Shown here one piece after another: positions 21,727 through 28,139 of a stretch of DNA of 35,976 nt. The notes beneath the pieces are model-generated. The model ran no database searches, was not told where the DNA came from, and saw only the letters and a list, made by a program, of their open reading frames with translations. The stretch is from Candidatus Niyogiibacteriota bacterium (GTDB lineage Bacteria > Patescibacteriota > Minisyncoccia > JACROR01): positions 1 through 35,976 of the forward strand of contig JACROR010000032.1 of NCBI GenBank assembly GCA_016214345.1, in the 5' to 3' direction. How positions within the stretch are numbered: the first letter of the stretch is position 1; each line of letters starts with the position of its first letter. The position numbers and the translations under genes were made by a program.

Positions 21727-22554
21727 ATGCCTGAACTTCCCGAGGTGGAAACAATTAAAAAAGATCTATCTCTCAAAATACTCCGCAAAAAGATCAGGCG
21801 AACGGCAGTTTTTGATCGCGTGATTGTTAAAACTTCGCTTAAAGATTTTGCGAAGTATTTGCGCGGCAATACTTTTATGGACATTGAGAGAATTGGCAAG
21901 CTTTTGATTTTTTCTTTAAAAGAGGGCGGTAGAGTTTTGCTTGCGCATTTGGGAATGACAGGACAATTGGTGTATGTTCGCGCGGGTGTGGCGCCCGGCA
22001 AATTTACGCGCGTGGTTATTTATTTTATGGACGGCTCGGCGCTTTTTTTCAATGATATCCGTAAATTCGGTTATTTGAAGTTGGCGCGCGAGAAAGATAA
22101 AAACGCGATTATAGCCAAGAGTTTCGGCTTAGACGCGTTGTCTTCCCATTTTACCGCGAACAAATTAAAAGAATTTTTACGCCGGAAAAAGGGAAGCTCG
22201 CTTAAAGCCGCTCTGTTGGATCAGAAACTTTTAGCGGGCATAGGCAATATTTACGCGGATGAAATATGTTTTGACGCCGGATTTTTACCTTCACGCAAAG
22301 CCGGATCGCTAAGTCTCGCGGAAATTCGCAGGATGTATCGGAGCATAAAAAAAGTATTGGCGGACGCGGTAAAAAATCGCGGAACATCATTCAGGAATTA
22401 TGTTGACGCGAACGGCAAATCCGGAAATTTTTCGCGGCAGCTTAAAGTATATGGAAGGGAAGGTAGTTTATGCGTGAAGTGCGGACGGACTCTCATACGT
22501 AAAATTATCTTAGCGGGCAGGGGGACGAGGTATTGCCCTCATTGCCAAAAATGA
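21727..22554 (+). CDS. mutM: Formamidopyrimidine-DNA glycosylase (MutM/Fpg)
   Basis: This bifunctional base-excision-repair glycosylase/AP lyase removes 8-oxoguanine and formamidopyrimidines. The 275 residues begin MPELPEVETIKKDL, with the catalytic Pro2 and Glu3 exposed after Met removal. HLGMTGQL, LLDQKLLAGIGNIYADE (helix-two-turn-helix) and the terminal zinc finger CVKCGR...YCPHCQK are all intact. The frame is open further upstream, but the N-terminal Pro is catalytic, so the start must be the ATG at 21727. A leaderless transcript is possible (TAATTT-like -10), but the evidence is weak. Confidence 0.96.
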   Translation: MPELPEVETIKKDLSLKILRKKIRRTAVFDRVIVKTSLKDFAKYLRGNTFMDIERIGKLLIFSLKEGGRVLLAHLGMTGQLVYVRAGVAPGKFTRVVIYFMDGSALFFNDIRKFGYLKLAREKDKNAIIAKSFGLDALSSHFTANKLKEFLRRKKGSSLKAALLDQKLLAGIGNIYADEICFDAGFLPSRKAGSLSLAEIRRMYRSIKKVLADAVKNRGTSFRNYVDANGKSGNFSRQLKVYGREGSLCVKCGRTLIRKIILAGRGTRYCPHCQK

Positions 22555-22623
22555 TTTACGGGTGTAATTTAGTAACAGAAAAGTAAATTGAAAATTCCAT
22601 AATATGTGAGTAAGGAGGGCATG

Positions 22624-23076
22624 ATGTCAGAAGGCAAGAAAATCAAAGTATATCTGGCAGGATCGTTTGTTCCCTGGGCTTCTTATTTGGATTGGAGAAA
22701 TTATATTAAAGAGCGATTAGGCCATGCTATTGATTTTTATGACCCGCGGAAAAACACTAACCAGATTTCTATAGCGCATTTCGTGTATGAAGATTTGGAG
22801 CGGGGCGTGGCGGAGAGCGACTTGGTATTTTATTTCGTGACCAATGTGGGCGACGTGGGAGCTTCGGCGGAGTGCGCTTTTGGCATCGCTAAGGGCAAGT
22901 TTGTGGTTCTTTGCGTTAATAATGATGTCAAGATGGTACATCCTTTCACGTTGGGCATGGGGAAGAGGGTGTTTATTGGTTTGGATGCCGGCATGGTTTA
23001 TCTTAGAAATCTGGTCAAGTACGGCCTGGAAGACGAATCTAAGGCGATATATGCCACCATGAAAGAGTTGGGTTAA
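22624..23076 (+). CDS. Nucleoside 2-deoxyribosyltransferase-like protein
   Basis: The 150-residue protein has the flavodoxin-like fold of the nucleoside deoxyribosyltransferase family. KVYLAGSF opens the sheet, FYDPRKN follows, and the catalytic-Glu motif appears as GDVGASAECAFGIAKGKFVV. Upstream GTG (22606) and ATG (22621) codons are in frame. The GGAGG at 22614-22618 is 5 nt from the ATG at 22624, so that start is preferred. Family members act on nucleosides or serve as nucleotide-pool hydrolases, and some sense nucleotide-derived signals. The true substrate is unknown. It ends in a terminator that overlaps the stop codon. Confidence 0.78.
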   Translation: MSEGKKIKVYLAGSFVPWASYLDWRNYIKERLGHAIDFYDPRKNTNQISIAHFVYEDLERGVAESDLVFYFVTNVGDVGASAECAFGIAKGKFVVLCVNNDVKMVHPFTLGMGKRVFIGLDAGMVYLRNLVKYGLEDESKAIYATMKELG

Positions 23077-23091
23077 ACCCAGCTCTTTTTT
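23062..23091 (+). terminator. Terminator overlapping the deoxyribosyltransferase stop
   Basis: AAAGAG-T-TGGGTT pairs with AACCCA-G-CTCTTT and is followed by TTTATT. The TAA lies in the loop. Confidence 0.85.
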
Positions 23092-23143
23092 ATTTGGGAT
23101 AAGTTTTGATAGAGCGGCGGATGCGGTATTTCAATATTTGAAG

Positions 23144-23149
23144 TATAAT
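23144..23149 (+). promoter_or_regulatory. -10 for leaderless DUF5652 mRNA
   Basis: TATAAT lies 6 nt before the ATG at 23156. An alternative in-frame ATG at 23138 is upstream of this -10 and would not be on the transcript. Confidence 0.5.
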
Positions 23150-23155
23150 AAAGAC

Positions 23156-23386
23156 ATGGAAAATTATTTGATAAATAATTGGTGGGTTGTGCTTTTATTG
23201 GCATTGTGGGTCTTGCCATGGAAGGGTGTGGCTCTTTGGAGGGCCGCTCAAAATTCGCAAAAATACTGGTTTATCGCCCTCTTAGTGATAAATAGTTTGG
23301 CGATTTTGGAAATAATTTACATTTTTTATTTCAGTAAAAAAGCGCCCTTGGAGAAGGAATCGCCCGAAGATACCCACAGTGCTTGA
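23156..23386 (+). CDS. DUF5652 family small membrane protein
   Basis: The 76-residue protein has two TM segments. The sequence LALWVLPWKGVALWRAAQ, followed by WFIALLVINSLAILEIIYIF, matches the DUF5652 signature (WTLPWKGxALWrAA, then NTxGILEIIYIF) known from CPR bacteria and some archaea. Function is unknown. The charged C-terminus (EKESPEDTHSA) should face the cytoplasm or the exterior. The start at 23156 is set by the TATAAT at 23144. Its stop codon overlaps the -35 of the next transcription unit, so spacing is very tight. Confidence 0.85.
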   Translation: MENYLINNWWVVLLLALWVLPWKGVALWRAAQNSQKYWFIALLVINSLAILEIIYIFYFSKKAPLEKESPEDTHSA

Positions 23387-23411
23387 CTATTTGGCAGTTT
23401 TTTGCTAATAT
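23383..23411 (+). promoter_or_regulatory. Promoter of candidate small RNA 1
   Basis: TTGACT (23383-23388), exactly 17 bp, TAATAT (23406-23411) with an extended -10 TG (23403-23404). It overlaps the end of the DUF5652 gene. Confidence 0.65.
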
Positions 23412-23417
23412 ACCAGT

Positions 23418-23495
23418 GTGAGTGCCTTCCTCCGCCTTGGGTGGAGGATACAAACGATGTCTGTACAAAGCCCCGCTTCGGCGGGGTTTTGTATT
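23418..23495 (+). ncRNA. Candidate small RNA 1 (about 78 nt, two hairpins)
   Basis: A strong promoter is followed by an 8-bp hairpin CCTCCGCC-TTG-GGTGGAGG (23429-23447) and a 13-bp terminator stem (CCCCGC-TTCG-GCGGGG with TACAAAG/TTTTGTA extension). CCTCC matches the anti-Shine-Dalgarno sequence. The GGAGG side is 9 nt before an ATG (23457) that opens a 14-codon frame ending inside the terminator. The transcript could be a regulatory RNA or could encode a peptide with a sequestered ribosome site. No known family is recognised. Confidence 0.55.
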
Positions 23496-23566
23496 TCCTA
23501 AAATGCTGTGACGTTTCATGTATTTTGACTAATTTTTATGCCAACAGTACTATATATAATAGAATG

Positions 23567-23722
23567 AGTTCATGAATAGACTGGGTAGCGCAATCCCGCT
23601 TATGGAGAGCGGCAATGATCGTACTCACAAAGGACATAGTTTGGAGTTAACGTCATGCCGCTCTCCATGCGAAATATAAAGTTTTTAAAAAATACTCCGC
23701 ATAACGCGGAGTATTTTTTTTA
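23567..23722 (+). ncRNA. Candidate structured RNA 2 (about 155 nt)
   Basis: TATAAT (23555-23560) precedes it. ATGGAGAGCGGCA (23602-23614) pairs perfectly with 23656-23668, and the stem continues through TGA/TCA and CGT/ACG with single-base bulges. A 27-nt loop remains. A perfect terminator follows (AATACTCCGC/GCGGAGTATT, 23691-23715, then T8). A 35-codon frame (ATG 23572 to TAA 23679) runs through the hairpin, so a leaderless peptide is an alternative. It lacks the SRP apical motif and the 6S bubble layout. Confidence 0.5.
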
Positions 23723-23760
23723 TTTGTATTCGTAAAAGTATTTTTAAAAATTAGTTATCC

Positions 23761-23907
23761 CCCTCACCCAGAATGACATTGCGCTGAATATTTTGCCGTT
23801 GTTTGTATGATAAAAATTATTTTTTATGTAAAACATAATATTATTTTTTTGATTTTTTAATTACACGCGCAAAATGATGTCATTTCTGGGTGAAGGGGTT
23901 ATCCACA
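23761..23907. repeat. Inverted repeat flanking an AT-rich core, with a DnaA-box match
   Basis: CACCCAGAATGACAT (23765-23779) and ATGTCATTTCTGGGTG (23877-23892) are inverted copies differing by one inserted base, with partly matching C/G runs outside. The 97 bp between them is strongly AT-rich. TTATCCACA (23899-23907) is a perfect DnaA-box consensus, and TTATCCCCC (23756-23764) matches it at 7 of 9. It could be a palindromic mobile repeat or a DnaA-binding site. A single good box is not enough to call an origin. Confidence 0.45.
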
Positions 23908-24035
23908 ACTTTGGGATTTTTATGTTTTTATTAGCGCGAAATTATACGATAATAATAGTAGAAGGTCAATTTTGAGAAATAACAAATAATTTGTGGTCGA
24001 TGTTTGTTTACTATTTTCTAAAAAATATTTAAAAA

Positions 24036-24110
24036 ATGAAAAAGAAGAAAGCCAAGAAAGTTACAAAGCACGCTAAGAAACCGGCGAAGAAAGCAAAGAA
24101 GCGCCGCTAA
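24036..24110 (+). CDS. 24-residue polybasic peptide
   Basis: The frame encodes MKKKKAKKVTKHAKKPAKKA followed by KKRR, which is entirely Lys/Arg/Ala-rich with a histone-H1-tail character. The ATG follows an A-rich stretch with no Shine-Dalgarno. A very stable terminator starts a few nucleotides after the stop, which supports a real short gene. Such peptides can bind nucleic acid or ribosomes, and the next gene is a ribosome hibernation factor. A low-complexity coincidence cannot be excluded. Confidence 0.6.
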   Translation: MKKKKAKKVTKHAKKPAKKAKKRR

Positions 24111-24113
24111 ACA

Positions 24114-24150
24114 TAAAATCCTCTCCGTTTTAAACGGGGAGGATTTTATT
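24114..24150 (+). terminator. Strong terminator after the polybasic peptide gene
   Basis: ATAAAATCCTCTCCGTTT pairs almost fully with AAACGGGGAGGATTTTAT and is followed by T-rich sequence. Confidence 0.9.
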
Positions 24151-24222
24151 TTTATAAAATATGCTGTATAATGATGGAATATGCCCGTGCGGCATTATAA
24201 AAATAATTTTTAATATAAAATC

Positions 24223-24591
24223 ATGAGATCGCGCATTAAAGCTACGAATTTTAAACAAACAGAGGCCTCAAAAGTTTTAGTAGAAGAAAAATTGGTTGCC
24301 CCCATTGCCAAGTTTTTAGGGGCTTTGGACGATCAAATGGACCTCATTTTGGAGGTGGAGATCGCCAAGTCAACCAAGCACCACAAAGAGGGCAGGGTTT
24401 GGGAGTGTGAGGTGAATTTGGATATGCCGCATATGAAAACCGTGCTTCGCGCCAAGAACGCGGCGGAATCTTTGGAAGAGGCGGTTAATATAACAAAGTC
24501 TAAATTGGTCAATGAAATAAAGAAGTATAAAAGCAAGCCCGGCAGTAAAAATAAAAAAGTAAGGCGCGCGGCGAAGTACGGCGTTTTATAA
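24223..24591 (+). CDS. hpf: Ribosome hibernation-promoting factor (HPF/RaiA family, short form)
   Basis: The 122-residue protein is a single S30AE/HPF domain that binds the 30S decoding region and silences ribosomes in stasis. It begins MRSRIKATNFKQTEASKVLV and has KFLGALDDQMDLILEVEIAK, WECEVNLDMPHMKTVLRAKN and a basic tail (KYKSKPGSKNKKVRRAAKYG). It lacks the long-form C-terminal dimerisation domain. TATAAT at 24167-24172 predicts a leader of about 45 nt containing the small stem ATGCC/GGCAT. No Shine-Dalgarno is seen. SecA follows 68 nt later under its own promoter. Confidence 0.88.
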   Translation: MRSRIKATNFKQTEASKVLVEEKLVAPIAKFLGALDDQMDLILEVEIAKSTKHHKEGRVWECEVNLDMPHMKTVLRAKNAAESLEEAVNITKSKLVNEIKKYKSKPGSKNKKVRRAAKYGVL

Positions 24592-24628
24592 TTCGGGCTT
24601 TGATCTCGTTTTTAATTTAACGCGCAGT

Positions 24629-24655
24629 TTGACCGCTTGAGCGCGGCGGTAAAAT
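24629..24655 (+). promoter_or_regulatory. Predicted secA promoter
   Basis: TTGACC (24629-24634), 15-bp spacer, TAAAAT (24650-24655), then 4 nt to the ATG. The 15-bp spacing equals that of the zinc-ribbon gene promoter. Transcription would start at about the ATG. Confidence 0.45.
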
Positions 24656-24659
24656 TTTT

Positions 24660-27284
24660 ATGCCATTTTTCTCTAAAATTTTTGGCGATCCCAATGAAAA
24701 ATTTATACAAACACTCTATCCGACCGTGGAGCGTATTAATGCTTTTGACGCGGACATGGGAAAATTATCCGATGGCGATCTTGTTGCGAAGACCGCTGAA
24801 TTTAAAAAACGGATAGAAGAAGGAGAGCCCTTGGATGATATTTTACCGGAAGCGTTCGCGCTGGTCAGGGAAGCGGCGAAACGAACGCTTCGTCAGCGCC
24901 ATTATGATGTGCAGCTCTTGGGTGGCATAGTTTTGCATCAGGGCAAGATCGCGGAAATGAAAACCGGAGAGGGCAAAACTTTAGTGGCAACCTTGCCCGT
25001 TTATTTAAACGCGCTTGCGGGAGAGGGCGCGCATGTGGTGACCGTTAATGATTATCTTTCCCGGAGAGACGCGGTTTGGATGGGACAGATCTATGGCGCG
25101 TTGGGTCTTTCCGTCGGTTGCATAAATAACAACGCGTCATATTTATATGATAAAAATGCGCGAGCGGATGACGCGACGCGCGATAAACTGGGAGGTTTTG
25201 AGGTGATCCATGAATTTTTAAAGCCGTGTTGGCGGCGTGAAGCGTACGCGGCGGACATAACTTACGGCACCAATAATGAATTCGGTTTTGATTATTTGCG
25301 GGATAATATGGCTTATTTGCCGGAACAAGTTTCCCAGCGCGGACACGCTTTTGCCATAGTGGATGAAGTTGATTCCATATTGATAGACGAAGCGCGCACT
25401 CCGCTGATTATTTCCGCTCCGGACGAAGAATCCGGCGAGTTGTACCGTATTTTTGCCGGTATTGCCCCTCGTTTGCAAAAAGACCAAGATTACAAGGTGG
25501 ATGAAAAAATGCGCGCCGTAACTTTAAATGACGAAGGCATAGCCAAGGTGGAAAAGATACTGGGAGTTGATAATATTTACACGGAAAAAGGGATAAAATA
25601 CGTGCATCATTTGGAACAGGCGCTTCGCGCGCAGGCTCTTTTTTTTCTGGATAAGGATTATGTGGTGAAGGGGGGAGAAGTAATTATAGTTGATGAGTTC
25701 ACGGGGCGGTTAATGCCGGGGCGCAGATGGTCCGACGGCTTGCATCAGGCGATTGAAGCGAAAGAGGGGGTGCAAGTACAGCGTGAATCGCGCACCATGG
25801 CCTCCATAACTTTTCAGAATTATTTCAGGATGTATAAAAAATTATCGGGCATGACGGGCACGGCTATAACTTCCGCCGAAGAATTTCATAAAGTTTATAA
25901 TTTGGAAGTGGTCACGGTTCCCACCAATAAAACGATCCAACGAAAAGACGGATCGGATCAAATATTCCAGACCGAGGCAGGGAAATTGCGCGCCGTCGCG
26001 GCGCAAATAAAAAAATGCCGTGAAAAAAGCCAGCCGATCTTGGTGGGCACGGTTTCCATAGAAAAAAACGAAAGATTGTCGGAAGTGCTTCGGCGCGAGG
26101 GTATTCCGCATGAATTGCTGAATGCCAAAAATCATGAACGGGAAGGCGCGATCATCGCGCAAGCGGGAAGTCCGGGGGCGGTGACTCTTGCCACGAACAT
26201 GGCGGGACGCGGCGTGGATATTATTTTGGGCGGCAATCCTCCGACTACGGAAAATGCGGAGAAGGTTAAGGCGGCTGGCGGATTGTTCGTGTTGGGCACG
26301 GAGCGGCACGAGGCGAGGCGAATTGACAATCAGTTGCGCGGGCGGTCGGGCAGGCAGGGAGATCCCGGGGAGACGCAATTTTTTGTTTCTTTGGAAGACG
26401 ATCTGATGCGCATTTTCGGTTCGGATAAAATTAAGGCCATGATGGGCACTTTCGGCATGCCGGAAGACGAGCCCATAGAACATAAAATGATCTCCCGCGC
26501 GTTGGAATCAGCGCAGGAAAAAATAGAAGGTTTTAATTTTGACGCGAGGAAGCACTTGTTGGAATACGATACGGTCATGAACAAACAGCGCCAGTCCATA
26601 TATAGAAGGCGGAATGACATTTTATTCGGAGACGCGGTTTTGGCGGAGAGTACGGCGCGTGAATTGGTGGAAGATGATCTGGATGATCTGGTCCATTTCC
26701 ACACGCAGGGCGATGTTTTTGAATGGAACATCAAAGGAATATATGAAAATTTGAACGCGCGTTTCGGAGTGTCGGGCGAGGTTTCGCGAAAATTGTCGGA
26801 AATCAAAGATGAGGAAAGATCCGCGGATGATGTTAAGGCGGACTTGGTTGAATATGTTTTGGGAGTTTGGCGCGAAGCTTTGGCGAAAAGAAAACAGGAA
26901 TTGGGAGATGCCGCGTTCGGCGAGATGATAAAAACTTTATTGCTTCAAGTAATAGATATGCTTTGGGTGGGGCATTTGGAAGCCATGGAGTATATGCGTT
27001 CTTCCGTGGGGTTGAGGGCTTATGGACAGCACGATCCACTGGTGGAATATAAAAACGAAGGAGTAAAAATGTTCCATGAATTGGAAGCGGGCATTCGCGC
27101 GCATTTGTCGCATTTGATATTAAAAACCGCGCCGAGGCCTGTGATTCCAACGATAAAAATGGAAGAGGGTCGCGGGGAAGTTAAAAAAAATGGCGTGCCC
27201 GCTGAAACCTCGGAAAAAGCTGGGCGCAACGATCCTTGTCCGTGTGGTTCAGGTAAGAAATTCAAAAAGTGTCATGGGTCATAA
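24660..27284 (+). CDS. secA: Preprotein translocase ATPase SecA
   Basis: The 874-residue motor of the Sec pathway pushes unfolded proteins through SecYEG. Walker A is MKTGEGKTLVATLPVYLNAL and the DEAD-like motif is VDEVDSILIDEARTPL. The preprotein-crosslinking region follows, with FTGRLMPGRRWSDGLHQAIE and MTGTAITSAEEF. The second ATPase fold has LATNMAGRGVDIILGG and RIDNQLRGRSGRQGDPG. The C-terminus has the zinc-binding AGRNDPCPCGSGKKFKKCHG. All domains are intact and the length is usual. No Shine-Dalgarno is present. A bidirectional hairpin follows the stop. Confidence 0.98.
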   Translation: MPFFSKIFGDPNEKFIQTLYPTVERINAFDADMGKLSDGDLVAKTAEFKKRIEEGEPLDDILPEAFALVREAAKRTLRQRHYDVQLLGGIVLHQGKIAEMKTGEGKTLVATLPVYLNALAGEGAHVVTVNDYLSRRDAVWMGQIYGALGLSVGCINNNASYLYDKNARADDATRDKLGGFEVIHEFLKPCWRREAYAADITYGTNNEFGFDYLRDNMAYLPEQVSQRGHAFAIVDEVDSILIDEARTPLIISAPDEESGELYRIFAGIAPRLQKDQDYKVDEKMRAVTLNDEGIAKVEKILGVDNIYTEKGIKYVHHLEQALRAQALFFLDKDYVVKGGEVIIVDEFTGRLMPGRRWSDGLHQAIEAKEGVQVQRESRTMASITFQNYFRMYKKLSGMTGTAITSAEEFHKVYNLEVVTVPTNKTIQRKDGSDQIFQTEAGKLRAVAAQIKKCREKSQPILVGTVSIEKNERLSEVLRREGIPHELLNAKNHEREGAIIAQAGSPGAVTLATNMAGRGVDIILGGNPPTTENAEKVKAAGGLFVLGTERHEARRIDNQLRGRSGRQGDPGETQFFVSLEDDLMRIFGSDKIKAMMGTFGMPEDEPIEHKMISRALESAQEKIEGFNFDARKHLLEYDTVMNKQRQSIYRRRNDILFGDAVLAESTARELVEDDLDDLVHFHTQGDVFEWNIKGIYENLNARFGVSGEVSRKLSEIKDEERSADDVKADLVEYVLGVWREALAKRKQELGDAAFGEMIKTLLLQVIDMLWVGHLEAMEYMRSSVGLRAYGQHDPLVEYKNEGVKMFHELEAGIRAHLSHLILKTAPRPVIPTIKMEEGRGEVKKNGVPAETSEKAGRNDPCPCGSGKKFKKCHGS

Positions 27285-27292
27285 GGGTAAAG

Positions 27293-27325
27293 ATAAAGCC
27301 ACCTTATTTGGTGGCTTTATGAGTT
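27293..27325. terminator. Shared hairpin between secA and the minus-strand unit
   Basis: ATAAAGCCACC-TTATTT-GGTGGCTTTAT is a perfect 11-bp stem, with TTTTT a few bases later on +. It lies 9 nt after the secA stop and next to the convergent stop at 27327. Confidence 0.75.
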
Positions 27326-27326
27326 T

Positions 27327-27740
27327 TTAATATGGTCGGATTTTGCCGTCAGTGGTGCGGATGCGGCTTCGCGTTTCTTCAACGGACAGCATTTGGTCAT
27401 CTTTTAAGATTACTTCGGTTATGACGCCATCTGCCGTAATTTGATAAATGGGACGCTTGCGACTTGCCATGAATGCCGCTTCTTTGAAGACTCCGGCTCC
27501 CCATTTTCCGTCACGGAAAGGAAGAAAAATTCCTGCGTGGCATTTTGGCAAAACTTCTTTATAAAAGTACTCCATTTCATGGCCGGTAAGTTTTAAAAAA
27601 TATTCGTATCCTGCCTGGTGATGTTTTTGATTGGGATTTTCTATGCTCCACCCCGGGAAGATTTCGGAGATGGCTTTTAGCAGTTGTTTTTCGAGTTCCG
27701 TATCATAGGTATTGATCGGATGTCCAAAATATAATGACAT
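27327..27740 (-). CDS. Nucleoside 2-deoxyribosyltransferase-superfamily-like protein
   Basis: The 137-residue protein begins MSLYFGHPINTYDTELEKQL. It contains ENPNQKHHQAGYEYF, YFYKEVLPKCHAGIFLPFRD and KWGAGVFKEAAFMASRKRPI. The strand-helix pattern and the Gly/Glu motif (GAGVFKEAAF) recall the deoxyribosyltransferase/DUF4406 superfamily, so I place it there with caution. The frame is open well upstream, but AAAGGAGAT lies just before the ATG at 27740, so I take that start. The upstream gene stops one base before it, and the ribosome site is encoded within that gene's last codons, implying coupling. Confidence 0.65.
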   Translation of the reverse strand: MSLYFGHPINTYDTELEKQLLKAISEIFPGWSIENPNQKHHQAGYEYFLKLTGHEMEYFYKEVLPKCHAGIFLPFRDGKWGAGVFKEAAFMASRKRPIYQITADGVITEVILKDDQMLSVEETRSRIRTTDGKIRPY

Positions 27741-27741
27741 T

Positions 27742-27972
27742 TTAATCTCCTTTTGACGGTGGAGGTTCGGATTTTTTGAGATATTCATCAGTGATTTTTT
27801 TGAGCACTTGCGGTCGGTGTATGTCCATGAAAATAAGGACGGCCACAAGATCTTCCTCGTTTTCTATTACGGTATTTAGAAAAATTTCTTCCATTTCTTC
27901 GTCAGAAACGCCAAACTCGCCGGTTTTCTTGGCCGCTTCGATCATCTGTTTCACCGTATATTCTTTGGGCAT
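27742..27972 (-). CDS. Small acidic protein, unknown
   Basis: The 76-residue protein begins MPKEYTVKQMIEAAKKTGEF. It continues GVSDEEMEEIFLNTVIENEE and ends KKSEPPPSKGD. It is predicted to be mostly helical and acidic in the middle, with a charged, proline-containing tail. No family is recognised. GGGAGG lies 5 nt before the ATG, a strong ribosome site. It is the first gene of a two-gene operon with the deoxyribosyltransferase-like protein, so it may be its partner or regulator. There is no helix-turn-helix or metal motif. Confidence 0.65.
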   Translation of the reverse strand: MPKEYTVKQMIEAAKKTGEFGVSDEEMEEIFLNTVIENEEDLVAVLIFMDIHRPQVLKKITDEYLKKSEPPPSKGD

Positions 27973-28100
27973 TTGTTCCTCCCTTTATAAAGTTAAAGAG
28001 CCGATATTTAAATAAAAGCTTACCTTATTTTATTTACAAAGTCCATAGGCAACAGTCATTGCGAGGGGTCATATTTATGCCTTTTTTCGTTGAGTTGGTC

Positions 28101-28139
28101 TGTTAAAATTAAAATAAGCGATAAGGACGCGCTTATTTT
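28101..28139 (+). promoter_or_regulatory. Extended -10 and 10-bp inverted repeat abutting the P-type ATPase start
   Basis: TG-T-TAAAAT (28101-28109) is followed by AAAATAAGCG (28111-28120) and CGCTTATTTT (28130-28139), a perfect inverted repeat that ends at the base before the ATG. The 9-nt centre contains AAGGA. The repeat overlaps the expected transcription start, so it could be an operator. If transcription starts earlier, it could be an RNA hairpin that hides the start region. Confidence 0.5.

Noticed and set aside
23418-23722. 6S RNA, SRP RNA or tmRNA
   Set aside because: No SRP apical motif, no long stem with a central bubble near the transcript ends, and no tRNA-like domain with CCA end could be found.
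23756-23907. Replication origin (oriC)
   Set aside because: Only one perfect DnaA box, no box cluster, and no dnaA, dnaN or rpmH nearby. Listed only as a repeat with a box match.
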